A DNA stretch of 64,000 bases from Dictyoglomus sp. NZ13-RE01 (GTDB lineage: Bacteria; Dictyoglomota; Dictyoglomia; Dictyoglomales; Dictyoglomaceae): assembly GCA_002878375.1 (NCBI GenBank), contig NIRF01000005.1, positions 1 through 64,000 of the forward strand. The letters run 5' to 3'. A program made the translations under genes and the position numbers. Positions 55,827 to 62,540 of this stretch are shown in pieces; the first letter of the stretch is position 1, and each line of letters begins with the position of its first letter. The notes beneath the pieces are model-generated. The model searched no databases. It saw nothing but the letters and a program-made list of their open reading frames with translations, and was not told the DNA's origin.

Positions 55827-56632
55827 TTTTCAACGCCTAAGGATTTTTGAAGTCTTGGATATATTATTAGTACTATTGGTAATGTTATGAATGTGCTTGG
55901 AGCAACTACAAAAAAGTTATAGACAAGGGAGTAAAGCCATGGAGGTGTTCCTGGAGGTGCATATTGGGAGAAGAATATTATCCCAGATAGAAAATGGGCA
56001 AATAATCTACCTAATCCTCCCAAAGTTATTCCAATCTCTATTGGCTCTATTGTTTTTCTCATGTAAGCTCCTAAAACAAGAAGGAGAAAGCCCAAAATTC
56101 CTGCAGCAAGTATGATAATTCTTGATATAGGATACCAATTCAATTTAAATTCCAGATCTTTAATCTCCTTTTGAATGTCTTCCTTTTCTGTACCTTGTGC
56201 TGTTTCAAGTTTTGCTTGAAGTTCTGAGAGTTTGCTCTTTGCTTGAGGGAGCTCTGAGGAGATGTTAGCATATAAATAGAAAGTACCTATTAAAATTAAT
56301 ATGGCAATTAAAATAGTGCCAAGCCTTGATAATTTTATTTTTTTAGCTATTCCCGTAAGTCCAATTAATCCAAAGGCTATAGGATAATCTAAAAGATATT
56401 GTAACCAATGTACTACATACATATCCTGTAAGGAATGAACAAAACCATAGACTAATCCTACAAACATTCCAGGAATTACTCCCCATCTTAGAGCAAATAT
56501 AAACAATGGTAGCATTTGAAGACTGATACTTCCACCTTGGGGCATCTCACCTATTTTTAAATACCAGAGTATTAGGGCAAGAGCAATGCTTACTCCTCCT
56601 TCTGTTAACATCTGCACTTTACTGTTTTTCAT
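55823..56632 (-). CDS. thiT: Thiamine ECF transporter S component ThiT, with insertion
   Basis: The 269-residue membrane protein has the ThiT blocks EGGVSIALALIL, QGGSISLQMLPLF, FVHSLQDMY with HWLQYLLDYPIAF, and LFAHFLSGIIFF. ThiT proteins are usually near 180-200 residues. Here residues about 100-195 are extra: a membrane helix, a charged coiled coil (126-165), and another membrane helix. The TPP riboswitch upstream supports the substrate. ECF A and T components are not in the window. Confidence 0.92.
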   Translation of the reverse strand: MKNSKVQMLTEGGVSIALALILWYLKIGEMPQGGSISLQMLPLFIFALRWGVIPGMFVGLVYGFVHSLQDMYVVHWLQYLLDYPIAFGLIGLTGIAKKIKLSRLGTILIAILILIGTFYLYANISSELPQAKSKLSELQAKLETAQGTEKEDIQKEIKDLEFKLNWYPISRIIILAAGILGFLLLVLGAYMRKTIEPIEIGITLGGLGRLFAHFLSGIIFFSQYAPPGTPPWLYSLVYNFFVVAPSTFITLPIVLIIYPRLQKSLGVEK

Positions 56633-56649
56633 AAAAATCCCTCCTTAAT

Positions 56650-56689
56650 AAAAAATTAAAGTTCCCCACCAGCTAAGGCAAGGAACTTT
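56650..56689 (-). terminator. Expression-platform terminator of the TPP riboswitch
   Basis: On the minus strand AAAGTTCC and GGAACTTT form an 8 bp stem (56689-56682 with 56665-56658) and a 16-base loop, followed by TAATTTTTT. It sits eight bases after the aptamer, so TPP binding should favour termination before thiT. Confidence 0.8.
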
Positions 56690-56696
56690 TTCTCTC

Positions 56697-56790
56697 TTCC
56701 CTCCCTTCGCTGGCATTGCCCAGATCAGGTTCCAAGGGTCGGTAGCTTCCGCTACCCTCTCAGCCCCGGCTTAGGAGCTCCCCTGGGAAA
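56697..56790 (-). ncRNA. TPP riboswitch (THI element)
   Basis: The minus strand has the conserved aptamer core: GGGGCTGAGAGGG, ACCCTTGGAACCTGATCTGG and AATGCCAGCGAAGGGA. TTCCC and GGGAA close P1, and GGTAGC/GCTACC forms the variable P3a-type arm. A TATAAT box (56819-56814) with extended TG lies upstream, inside the 3' side of the cysE spacer. It controls thiT-thiN and perhaps the following gyrA. Confidence 0.97.
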
Positions 56791-56835
56791 ACACCTCTAT
56801 TCAATTTTTAAATATTATATCACAGTTTATTTTGC

Positions 56836-57510
56836 TTAGGAATTTTTAATTTTAATCTCCTTTAACTTTCTTTCTAATTCTTCTATCTTGCTTTCAAGAT
56901 ATGTGATTCTTAAATTTAATTCTTCAATAATTTGTGCTTGCGGATCTGGCAAGTTACCATGGTCCAATATATTATTTATCTTTTTACCATCTTGTATGAT
57001 TATCTTTCCAGGCACACCTACAACAGTACAATTTGGTGGAACAGATTTTAAAACAACAGATCCTGCGCCAATTCTCACATTATCACCTATAGTTATAGGA
57101 CCTAAGACTTTTGCGCCTGCCCCAATAACCACATTATTTCCAATTGTTGGATGACGTTTACCTTTTTCTTTACCTGTACCGCCAAGAGTTACTCCTTGAT
57201 ATATAAGAACATTATCTCCTATCTCTGTAGTTTCACCAATTACAACTCCCATCCCATGATCTATGAAAAATCCCTTTCCTATTTTGGCTCCAGGATGTAT
57301 TTCAATTCCTGTTAGAAATCTATTAACATGAGAAATAAGTCTTGGAATTACGGGTATTTTTAATTTCCATAAAAAGTGTGCAACTCTATGGAGTAATATG
57401 GCATGAAATCCTGGATAGCATAATATTACTTCTAAAAAATTTCTTGCAGCAGGATCTTTTTCAAATACAGCTTTATAATCTGCCTTTAAAGTTTCCCAAA
57501 TTTTCTTCAT
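56836..57510 (-). CDS. cysE: Serine O-acetyltransferase
   Basis: The 224-residue left-handed beta-helix enzyme makes O-acetylserine for cysteine synthesis. Hexapeptide repeats run from [22 protein letters not shown] to [21 protein letters not shown], with histidines of the active site in DHG and KRHPTIG. A helical tail (190-224) follows. I choose the ATG at 57510 after GGGGTG; a GTG four codons upstream overlaps that site. Monocistronic. Confidence 0.95.
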   Translation of the reverse strand: MKKIWETLKADYKAVFEKDPAARNFLEVILCYPGFHAILLHRVAHFLWKLKIPVIPRLISHVNRFLTGIEIHPGAKIGKGFFIDHGMGVVIGETTEIGDNVLIYQGVTLGGTGKEKGKRHPTIGNNVVIGAGAKVLGPITIGDNVRIGAGSVVLKSVPPNCTVVGVPGKIIIQDGKKINNILDHGNLPDPQAQIIEELNLRITYLESKIEELERKLKEIKIKNS

Positions 57511-57554
57511 AATACACCCCACTTTTAAGAATTTATACTTATTTAGTGCAAATT

Positions 57555-57583
57555 ATTTTATCATAATACCTCTTGTCATTCAA
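57555..57583 (-). promoter_or_regulatory. Promoter of cysE
   Basis: On the minus strand TTGAAT (57583-57578), 17 bp and TAAAAT (57560-57555). Its -35 overlaps the opposite-strand -35 of the tRNA promoter. Confidence 0.65.
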
Positions 57584-57601
57584 TAGAAAATATTTTATAA
57601 T
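57573..57601 (+). promoter_or_regulatory. Promoter of the tRNA-Met/Ile2 and tRNA-Val genes
   Basis: TTGTCA (57573-57578), 17 bp and TATAAT (57596-57601), a near-consensus promoter whose start falls about 16 bases before the first tRNA. Confidence 0.7.
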
Positions 57602-57623
57602 TCAATCTGAAAGTTGATTGTGT

Positions 57624-57698
57624 GGGCCCGTAGCTCAACGGCAGAGCAGCCGGCTCATAACCGGTTGGTTCTAGGTTCGAATCCTGGCGGGCCCACCA
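57624..57698 (+). tRNA. tRNA with anticodon CAU (elongator Met or Ile2)
   Basis: The 75-base cloverleaf has acceptor GGGCCCG/CGGGCCC, anticodon stem GCCGG/CCGGT with loop CTCATAA, T arm CTAGG-TTCGAAT-CCTGG and encoded ACCA. The G1-C72 pair excludes the initiator. A lysidine-modified isoleucine tRNA cannot be ruled out from sequence alone. Confidence 0.95.
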
Positions 57699-57717
57699 TA
57701 TTTTTGAGGGGGTATGT

Positions 57718-57792
57718 GGGCGGATGGCTCAGTGGTAGAGCACCTGTTTCACATACAGGGGGTCGTAGGTTCGAATCCTGCTCCGCCCACCA
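57718..57792 (+). tRNA. tRNA-Val (anticodon CAC)
   Basis: The 75-base cloverleaf has acceptor GGGCGGA/TCCGCCC, anticodon stem CCTGT/ACAGG with loop TTCACAT, T arm GTAGG-TTCGAAT-CCTGC and encoded ACCA. It reads GUG. It lies 19 bases after the CAU tRNA, likely in one transcript. Confidence 0.97.
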
Positions 57793-57832
57793 ATTTTAAA
57801 TTTTATTTTTATAAACCTCATATTAACCTTTG

Positions 57833-57861
57833 TTGACTAATTTTTGAACCCGCATTAAAAT
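57833..57861 (+). promoter_or_regulatory. Promoter of the COG1579 zinc-ribbon gene
   Basis: TTGACT (57833-57838), 17 bp and TAAAAT (57856-57861), with a leader of about 27 bases. The transcript could run through the next ORF and rnpB. Confidence 0.7.
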
Positions 57862-57894
57862 GATACCGAAAAGTTTGAATTTGGAGAGTGTAAT

Positions 57895-58614
57895 ATGAGA
57901 GTTTCTAGTATTCCAAAACTTTTGAATATTCAAGATCAACTTCTAAAATTAAAAGAATTGGAAAAGATTTTAAAGAGTAAAGAAGATGAATTAAAAAGCT
58001 TTAGAGAAGGTGAAACCAAAAAGATAAGTAGTTTAGAAGAAGAAATCAGGTCATTAGAGAAAGAGATAAAAAACATTAAAGATTCTCAAAAAGAAAAGGA
58101 AGATAAGCTATCTTTATTGAAAGAGAAGGTTTCTCAAGAGGAGAAGAGGGCTTTATATATTAAAAATCCTAAAGAAGTACTTCATTTGGAAAAAGAAATT
58201 AATCAGCTTAAAGAGCAAATAAATAATTTAGAAGATAGTATTCTTGAGCTAATGATAACTCTTGATGAAAAAAATAATGTTCTTACGATTAAGCTAAAAG
58301 AATTAGAAGAGATTAAAAAGGAATACAGTAAGAAAGAAGAGGAGATGTTAAAAGAGGTAGAGGATTATAAAAATCAGATTCTTTTATTACTCAATCAGAT
58401 TGAAGAAAACAAAAAGGATATTGAGCCCGATGATCTAATGGAGTTTGAAAATCTAAGTAAACAAAAATTAAATAGGGCAATTGCAAGAGTAGTAAACAAA
58501 GAGGTTTGTGATGGATGTAAACTTACAGTGCCTAAGTTATATCTTGATAGATTAAAGAGAGGGGAAGTTGTTTTTTGTCCAAATTGTGGTAGAATTTTAT
58601 GGATGGAAAAATGA
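57895..58614 (+). CDS. Coiled-coil protein with C4 zinc ribbon (COG1579)
   Basis: The 239-residue protein is a long antiparallel coiled coil (about 10-185) followed by a zinc ribbon with CDGC and CPNC (VCDGCKLTVPKLYLDRLKRG in between). The architecture is that of the widespread COG1579 family, whose function is unclear. Ribosome binding site GGAG lies before the ATG. The next gene starts in its stop codon (ATGA). Linkage of COG1579 genes to rnpB is, as I recall it, frequent in other bacteria. Confidence 0.88.
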   Translation: MRVSSIPKLLNIQDQLLKLKELEKILKSKEDELKSFREGETKKISSLEEEIRSLEKEIKNIKDSQKEKEDKLSLLKEKVSQEEKRALYIKNPKEVLHLEKEINQLKEQINNLEDSILELMITLDEKNNVLTIKLKELEEIKKEYSKKEEEMLKEVEDYKNQILLLLNQIEENKKDIEPDDLMEFENLSKQKLNRAIARVVNKEVCDGCKLTVPKLYLDRLKRGEVVFCPNCGRILWMEK

Positions 58615-58985
58615 ATTTAATTATTTTTTTAGTAGTAGGCATAATTTTTGTTTATTTAGTTGATAGAGTTTTAAAGTATTTTACCACTCCAAGATGTCCG
58701 AAGTGTGGGAAAGTATTATTAACAAGATATAGACTAATAAAGCCACCAACACCTACCGAAGATGGAAAAGAAGAAAAAACTTTATATTGTGAATGTGGAT
58801 ATGAAAAGAAAGTTGAATATAATGTACCTTATTGGAAAATAGTAAGAAAAGAAGGATTTAGAGGTTTTGAAATCATACCTTGGGTAGATCTATATAAGAA
58901 GGAGGAAGTGGACCGGGCAACCGCGGAATCCTCGAAAGAGGATTCTGAGGAAAGTCCGAACACCACAGGGCAGGGTGCTGGGTAA
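58611..58985 (+). CDS. Small membrane zinc-ribbon protein running into rnpB
   Basis: The 124-residue frame has an N-terminal membrane helix (about 2-18), then CPKCG and CECG pairs that could bind zinc. ATG at 58611 overlaps the previous stop. Codons 98-124 and the stop (58902-58985) lie inside the RNase P RNA gene, so the tail EEVDRATAES... is the read-out of the P1 and conserved region I sequences. No in-frame stop occurs before that. The frame is therefore either a real gene with a tail set by RNA sequence, or a shorter protein from a different reading. A promoter for rnpB lies inside it. Confidence 0.6.
   Translation: MNLIIFLVVGIIFVYLVDRVLKYFTTPRCPKCGKVLLTRYRLIKPPTPTEDGKEEKTLYCECGYEKKVEYNVPYWKIVRKEGFRGFEIIPWVDLYKKEEVDRATAESSKEDSEESPNTTGQGAG
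58867..58896 (+). promoter_or_regulatory. Candidate rnpB promoter inside the upstream ORF
   Basis: TTGAAA (58867-58872), 18 bp and TATATA (58891-58896) lie four to seven bases before the predicted RNase P RNA 5' end. This would allow rnpB transcription without reading the ORF. Confidence 0.55.
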
Positions 58986-59265
58986 CACCCAGTCAGGGTG
59001 ACCTGAAGGAAAGTGCCACAGAAAACATACCGCCTAAGCTGAAAAGCTTAGGTAAGGGTGAAAAGGTGAGGTAAGAGCTCACCAGCAGATGGGTGACCAT
59101 CTGGCTTGGTAAACCCCACCCGGTGCAAGGCCAAATAGGAGGGGTTGAGGTGGCCCGCCGACCCTCGGGTTGGCCGCTTAAGGTAATGAGTAATCATTAC
59201 CTCAGATAGATGGTTGCCACTCCAATATTGGAGTACAGAATTCGGCTTATAGGTCCACTTCCTCC
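58901..59265 (+). ncRNA. rnpB: RNase P RNA, bacterial type A
   Basis: The 365-base RNA is closed by a perfect 14 bp P1 (58901-58914 with 59252-59265). Conserved blocks are present: GAGGAAAGTCCGAACACC (region I), GGAAAGTGCCACAGAAA, AGGGTGAAAAGGTGAGGTAAGAGC, and ACAGAATTCGGCTTATAGG (region V), the last forming P4 with region I. It is the catalytic RNA for tRNA 5' maturation. P1 with the following TTTTTT also forms the terminator. Confidence 0.97.
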
Positions 59266-59271
59266 TTTTTT
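59252..59271 (+). terminator. rnpB 3' terminator
   Basis: The 3' strand of the 14 bp P1 helix is followed by six T residues (59266-59271). P1 helix and T-tract fit a terminator, but the partner strand is 340 bases upstream, so it may be weak. Confidence 0.45.
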
Positions 59272-59289
59272 ATTCTAAAAAATCCCCTA

Positions 59290-59318
59290 TTTAATTCCAT
59301 CTATAATAGTGCTATAAT
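59290..59318 (+). promoter_or_regulatory. Promoter of the dcw cluster (mraZ)
   Basis: TTTAAT (59290-59295), 17 bp and TATAAT (59313-59318) with extended TGC. The predicted start near 59325 falls on the first MraZ repeat. A second TATAAT at 59302 may add a start. Confidence 0.65.
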
Positions 59319-59322
59319 CAAA

Positions 59323-59349
59323 GGTGGAAATTGGTGGAAATGGGTGGAA
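59323..59349 (+). promoter_or_regulatory. MraZ operator (three direct repeats)
   Basis: GGTGGAA occurs at 59323, 59333 and 59343, exactly ten bases apart. MraZ is known to bind three to four short repeats with 10 bp periodicity upstream of its own gene. Position over the transcript start suggests autorepression of the cluster. Confidence 0.75.
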
Positions 59350-59364
59350 GATAAAGGGGATTTT

Positions 59365-59802
59365 ATGTTTATTGGGGAATATATTCACTCTTTGGATGAA
59401 AAAGGAAGATTAACCATCCCTAATGTATTTAGGCAAGAATTAGGTGATAAATTTTATATTACCCGTGGTTTTAATAAATGTCTTCATCTCTACACCATTG
59501 AGGAATGGATGAAATTTTCAGAGTTCCTTCTAAGTTTCTCCCCAACTGATGAAGCATCTATTAATTTAAAAAGGTTTTGGTTTTCCAGCTCTGTAGAGGG
59601 ATGTTGGGATAAATTAGGCAGAGTTTTAATACCAGTTTATTTAAGGGAATATGCAGAATTAGATAAGGACGTGGTAATAATTGGGGTAGGAAAATATATA
59701 GAGGTTTGGAATAAAGAAAATTGGGAGAAATTTAAAAAGCAAGTAGATTTATTAGAAAAATTGAAAGAAATAAATGAAAAGGTGGAAAGATCATGGAAAT
59801 GA
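59365..59802 (+). CDS. mraZ: Transcriptional regulator MraZ
   Basis: The 145-residue protein has two SpoVT/AbrB-type DNA-binding repeats: YIHSLDEKGRLTIPNVFRQ and CWDKLGRVLIPVYLREYA. It is the conserved first gene of the division and cell wall (dcw) cluster. I use the ATG at 59365 after AAAGGGGA; a GTG seven codons upstream lies in the operator. It overlaps rsmH by ten bases. Confidence 0.96.
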   Translation: MFIGEYIHSLDEKGRLTIPNVFRQELGDKFYITRGFNKCLHLYTIEEWMKFSEFLLSFSPTDEASINLKRFWFSSSVEGCWDKLGRVLIPVYLREYAELDKDVVIIGVGKYIEVWNKENWEKFKKQVDLLEKLKEINEKVERSWK

Positions 59803-60674
59803 TACATATTCCTGTAATGCTAAAGGAGGTTGTTGATTACTTAAATATTCGTCCTAATGGAATATATATTGATGCAACGGTTGGTTTAGGAGGGCATGCT
59901 GGGGAGATTCTAAAAAGATTAAAGGATGGATTATTAATAGGTTTTGATAAGGATTCTGAAGAAATTGCTATAACAGAGAAAAAATTGAAAGAGATATCAT
60001 CAAACTTCATCTTAGTAAATGAATCATATGAGAAAATTCCAGAATTTTTGGAGAAAAAGGGTATAAAATATGTGGATGGTATTTTCTTTGACTTAGGACT
60101 TTCATCTTATCAATTGGAAATTAGTAAAAGAGGGTTTTCTTTTAAAAGATTAGATGAGCCTTTAGATATGAGATTTTCTAAAGATGAAAATTTGACTGCT
60201 GAATATATACTTAATAATTATTCAGTGAATGAATTAGAGCGGGTTTTTAGAGATTATGGGGAGGAGCCTTATTACAGAAAATTAGCAATGGCAATATGTG
60301 AAGAGAGAAAGAAAAAGGCTTTTAAGAAGGTTGAAGATTTAGTGTCTGTTGTAGAAAAGATTATTCCTAAGAAAGGAAGGATTCATCCCGCTACGCGTGC
60401 CTTTCAGGCTTTGAGAATTGAAGTTAATAAAGAATTGAAGGTATTTGAAAATACATTACATAGAATCTTGCCCTTTATTAGGAAAGGTGGAAGGTTAGTA
60501 GTTATATCATATCATTCTTTAGAAGACAGGATAATAAAAAATTTTTTAAAGGATAAGGAAAAAGAGGGAGAAATGGAAATTATAACAAAGAAGGTCTTAA
60601 GACCTTCTTATGAGGAAATTAGAATGAACCAAAGGGCAAGAAGTGCGAAAATGAGGGTGGGAGAGAAAACATGA
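59793..60674 (+). CDS. rsmH: 16S rRNA (cytosine-1402-N4) methyltransferase RsmH
   Basis: The 293-residue SAM-dependent enzyme methylates C1402 in the ribosomal P site. HIPVMLKEVVDYL, DATVGLGGHAGEIL (SAM motif I), FDLGLSSYQLE and HPATRAFQALRIEVN are family signatures. It overlaps mraZ (10 bases) and the ftsL-like gene (4 bases). Confidence 0.97.
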   Translation: MEMIHIPVMLKEVVDYLNIRPNGIYIDATVGLGGHAGEILKRLKDGLLIGFDKDSEEIAITEKKLKEISSNFILVNESYEKIPEFLEKKGIKYVDGIFFDLGLSSYQLEISKRGFSFKRLDEPLDMRFSKDENLTAEYILNNYSVNELERVFRDYGEEPYYRKLAMAICEERKKKAFKKVEDLVSVVEKIIPKKGRIHPATRAFQALRIEVNKELKVFENTLHRILPFIRKGGRLVVISYHSLEDRIIKNFLKDKEKEGEMEIITKKVLRPSYEEIRMNQRARSAKMRVGEKT

Positions 60675-60967
60675 ATATGAAACTAATTTTATTGATATTA
60701 ATATTGATTTTCGCCTCTGTTCTTATAAATATAGAAGCATCAAAATTAAAGGAAGAAAATAGAAAGTTATTGAAATTAATACAAAATCTTGAAGAAGAAA
60801 AAATTTATTACGAGAATGCTCTGTTAAAAAGCATAAATTTAACTGAATTAGAGGAGAAAGCCCTGCGAATGGGATTTGTTTATCCAAAGGAGGCTCTAAA
60901 AATAAAAGTTAGAAACGAGAAGGTTATCAGTATAGATAAGATATATTTTGTGAAGCCCAATGAATAA
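60671..60967 (+). CDS. FtsL-like division protein
   Basis: The 98-residue protein has one N-terminal membrane helix (about 4-22) and a coiled-coil leucine-rich part (about 25-60), then a short extracytoplasmic tail (ALRMGFVYPKEALKIKV). Size, topology and place between rsmH and ftsI fit FtsL, which bridges FtsI and FtsB/DivIC. Sequence identity in this family is low, so the call rests on context. Confidence 0.75.
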   Translation: MNMKLILLILILIFASVLINIEASKLKEENRKLLKLIQNLEEEKIYYENALLKSINLTELEEKALRMGFVYPKEALKIKVRNEKVISIDKIYFVKPNE

Positions 60968-62540
60968 CAAAAAGAGATTAAGAATATTAACATTATTTTG
61001 GTTTATATGCATGATCTCTATAGAGGTCATTTTATTAACCTTTCAGGTTAATTTTAACATTTATGGAAATCAGTTTGGAAATGATATTCAGATTAATAGA
61101 GGAAAGATATTAGACAGAAATGGCAACGAGCTTGTTAGTAATTGTTATAGAAAATCTTTGGTAGTTAACCCTTTAAACATTGGGGAGAGTGAGAAAGAAA
61201 AAATAATTAGAAAATTAAGTAAAATCCTAAATTTGCCTGAAAAAGTGTTGTCAGAAAAATTGAATATGAAATCTAATTTTGTTTGGGTAAAAAGAATTTT
61301 AGGATACTCCGAGATTGAAAAGTTAAGTAATCTTCTTTCTTACAACAAGATTTTTCTTGTTGATGAGAAATACAGAAATTACCATTTGTCGGTAGCCACA
61401 TCTCCTCTACTTGGTTTTGTAGGAGTAGATAATCAGGGTCTATATGGATTAGAAGCAGTATTAGATCAATGGTTGAGAGAAGGGAATAATGTTTATTTAA
61501 CTATAGATAAGGATTTGCAAGCTACATGTGCAAATTATTTAAGAGAAGGAGTAGAGAAGTATAAAGCAAAAGGTGGATATATAGGCATTTTGGATGTATC
61601 TTCAGGTGAGATTTTAGCTTTTTCTATGCTTCCCGACTATGATTATAGAGAAAGTTTAGATTCACTAATAGATAAAATTCATGAAAAAAATCCTATAAAT
61701 TTTATAATTGAGCCAGGTTCTGTTTTTAAGATAATAACTGCGAGCATTGCATTAGAAGAGGGAATAGTTAATCTAAATGAAACAGTTGAGTGTAGAGGTG
61801 AGGAAAAGGTTAATGGTCATACAATAAGGTGTACAGAAGAACATGGGAAAGTAAACTTGGAAAAAGCTATTGAAAAATCATGTAATATTTATTTTTATCA
61901 TTTAGCACAAAAAATACCAAACTCTGTTTGGTATAAATATTTTAAGAGACTTCATATATTAGATCCGATTGATAGTGATATAAATCTAACTTTGAAAGAC
62001 TCCCTCATTCCTGACATTAATAGTAGCAAATTTACAAAAGGTACTTTAGGTTTTGGACAAGGCATAGGTTTTACACCCTTGAAGATCTTATGGCTTTTAA
62101 GCTACGTTGGAAATAATGGAAATTTAAAGACTTTACATTTGATTAAAAAAATAGAGGACTTAAAAGGGAAAAATATATACAATGATAAAACAGAAGAATT
62201 TTCTGTTGTGTCTCCAGACACATCAAAGAAGATTCTTTCTTACATGTTTGGAGTTGTAGAACGAGGAACGGCGAGTAATCTAAATTTGAAAGGATTAAAA
62301 ATAGCAGGGAAAACAGGAACTGCACAGGTTGCAAAGGATAATGGATATATTCCTGGGGTTTATAATCATCTTTTTTACGGTTTCTTATTTCTACAGAATA
62401 AAACATATGCTATTATTGTTATACTGTTAGAGCCTAAAATTGGTAAGTATGCAAAGGATACAGTGGTGCCAATTTTTAAAGAAATTGCTAAAAGATTAGT
62501 TATTTATGATGGAAGGTGGGTGCAAAATGAAAAATTTTAA
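60960..62540 (+). CDS. ftsI: Peptidoglycan transpeptidase FtsI (class B penicillin-binding protein)
   Basis: The 526-residue protein has an N-terminal membrane anchor, the dimerisation domain (RGKILDRNGNELVSN), and a transpeptidase domain. The serine active site is S254-K257 (EPGSVFK); SCN and KTGTAQ complete the triad. There are no PASTA domains. It cross-links septal peptidoglycan. It overlaps the ftsL-like gene by eight bases and murE by 14. Confidence 0.94.
   Translation: MNNKKRLRILTLFWFICMISIEVILLTFQVNFNIYGNQFGNDIQINRGKILDRNGNELVSNCYRKSLVVNPLNIGESEKEKIIRKLSKILNLPEKVLSEKLNMKSNFVWVKRILGYSEIEKLSNLLSYNKIFLVDEKYRNYHLSVATSPLLGFVGVDNQGLYGLEAVLDQWLREGNNVYLTIDKDLQATCANYLREGVEKYKAKGGYIGILDVSSGEILAFSMLPDYDYRESLDSLIDKIHEKNPINFIIEPGSVFKIITASIALEEGIVNLNETVECRGEEKVNGHTIRCTEEHGKVNLEKAIEKSCNIYFYHLAQKIPNSVWYKYFKRLHILDPIDSDINLTLKDSLIPDINSSKFTKGTLGFGQGIGFTPLKILWLLSYVGNNGNLKTLHLIKKIEDLKGKNIYNDKTEEFSVVSPDTSKKILSYMFGVVERGTASNLNLKGLKIAGKTGTAQVAKDNGYIPGVYNHLFYGFLFLQNKTYAIIVILLEPKIGKYAKDTVVPIFKEIAKRLVIYDGRWVQNEKF

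Noticed and set aside
57624-57698. Initiator tRNA-Met
   Set aside because: The acceptor has a G1-C72 pair, whereas bacterial initiators have an unpaired first position.
57614-57799. Open frame across the two tRNA genes
   Set aside because: It is the chance read-through of two perfect tRNA cloverleaves and has no ribosome binding site.
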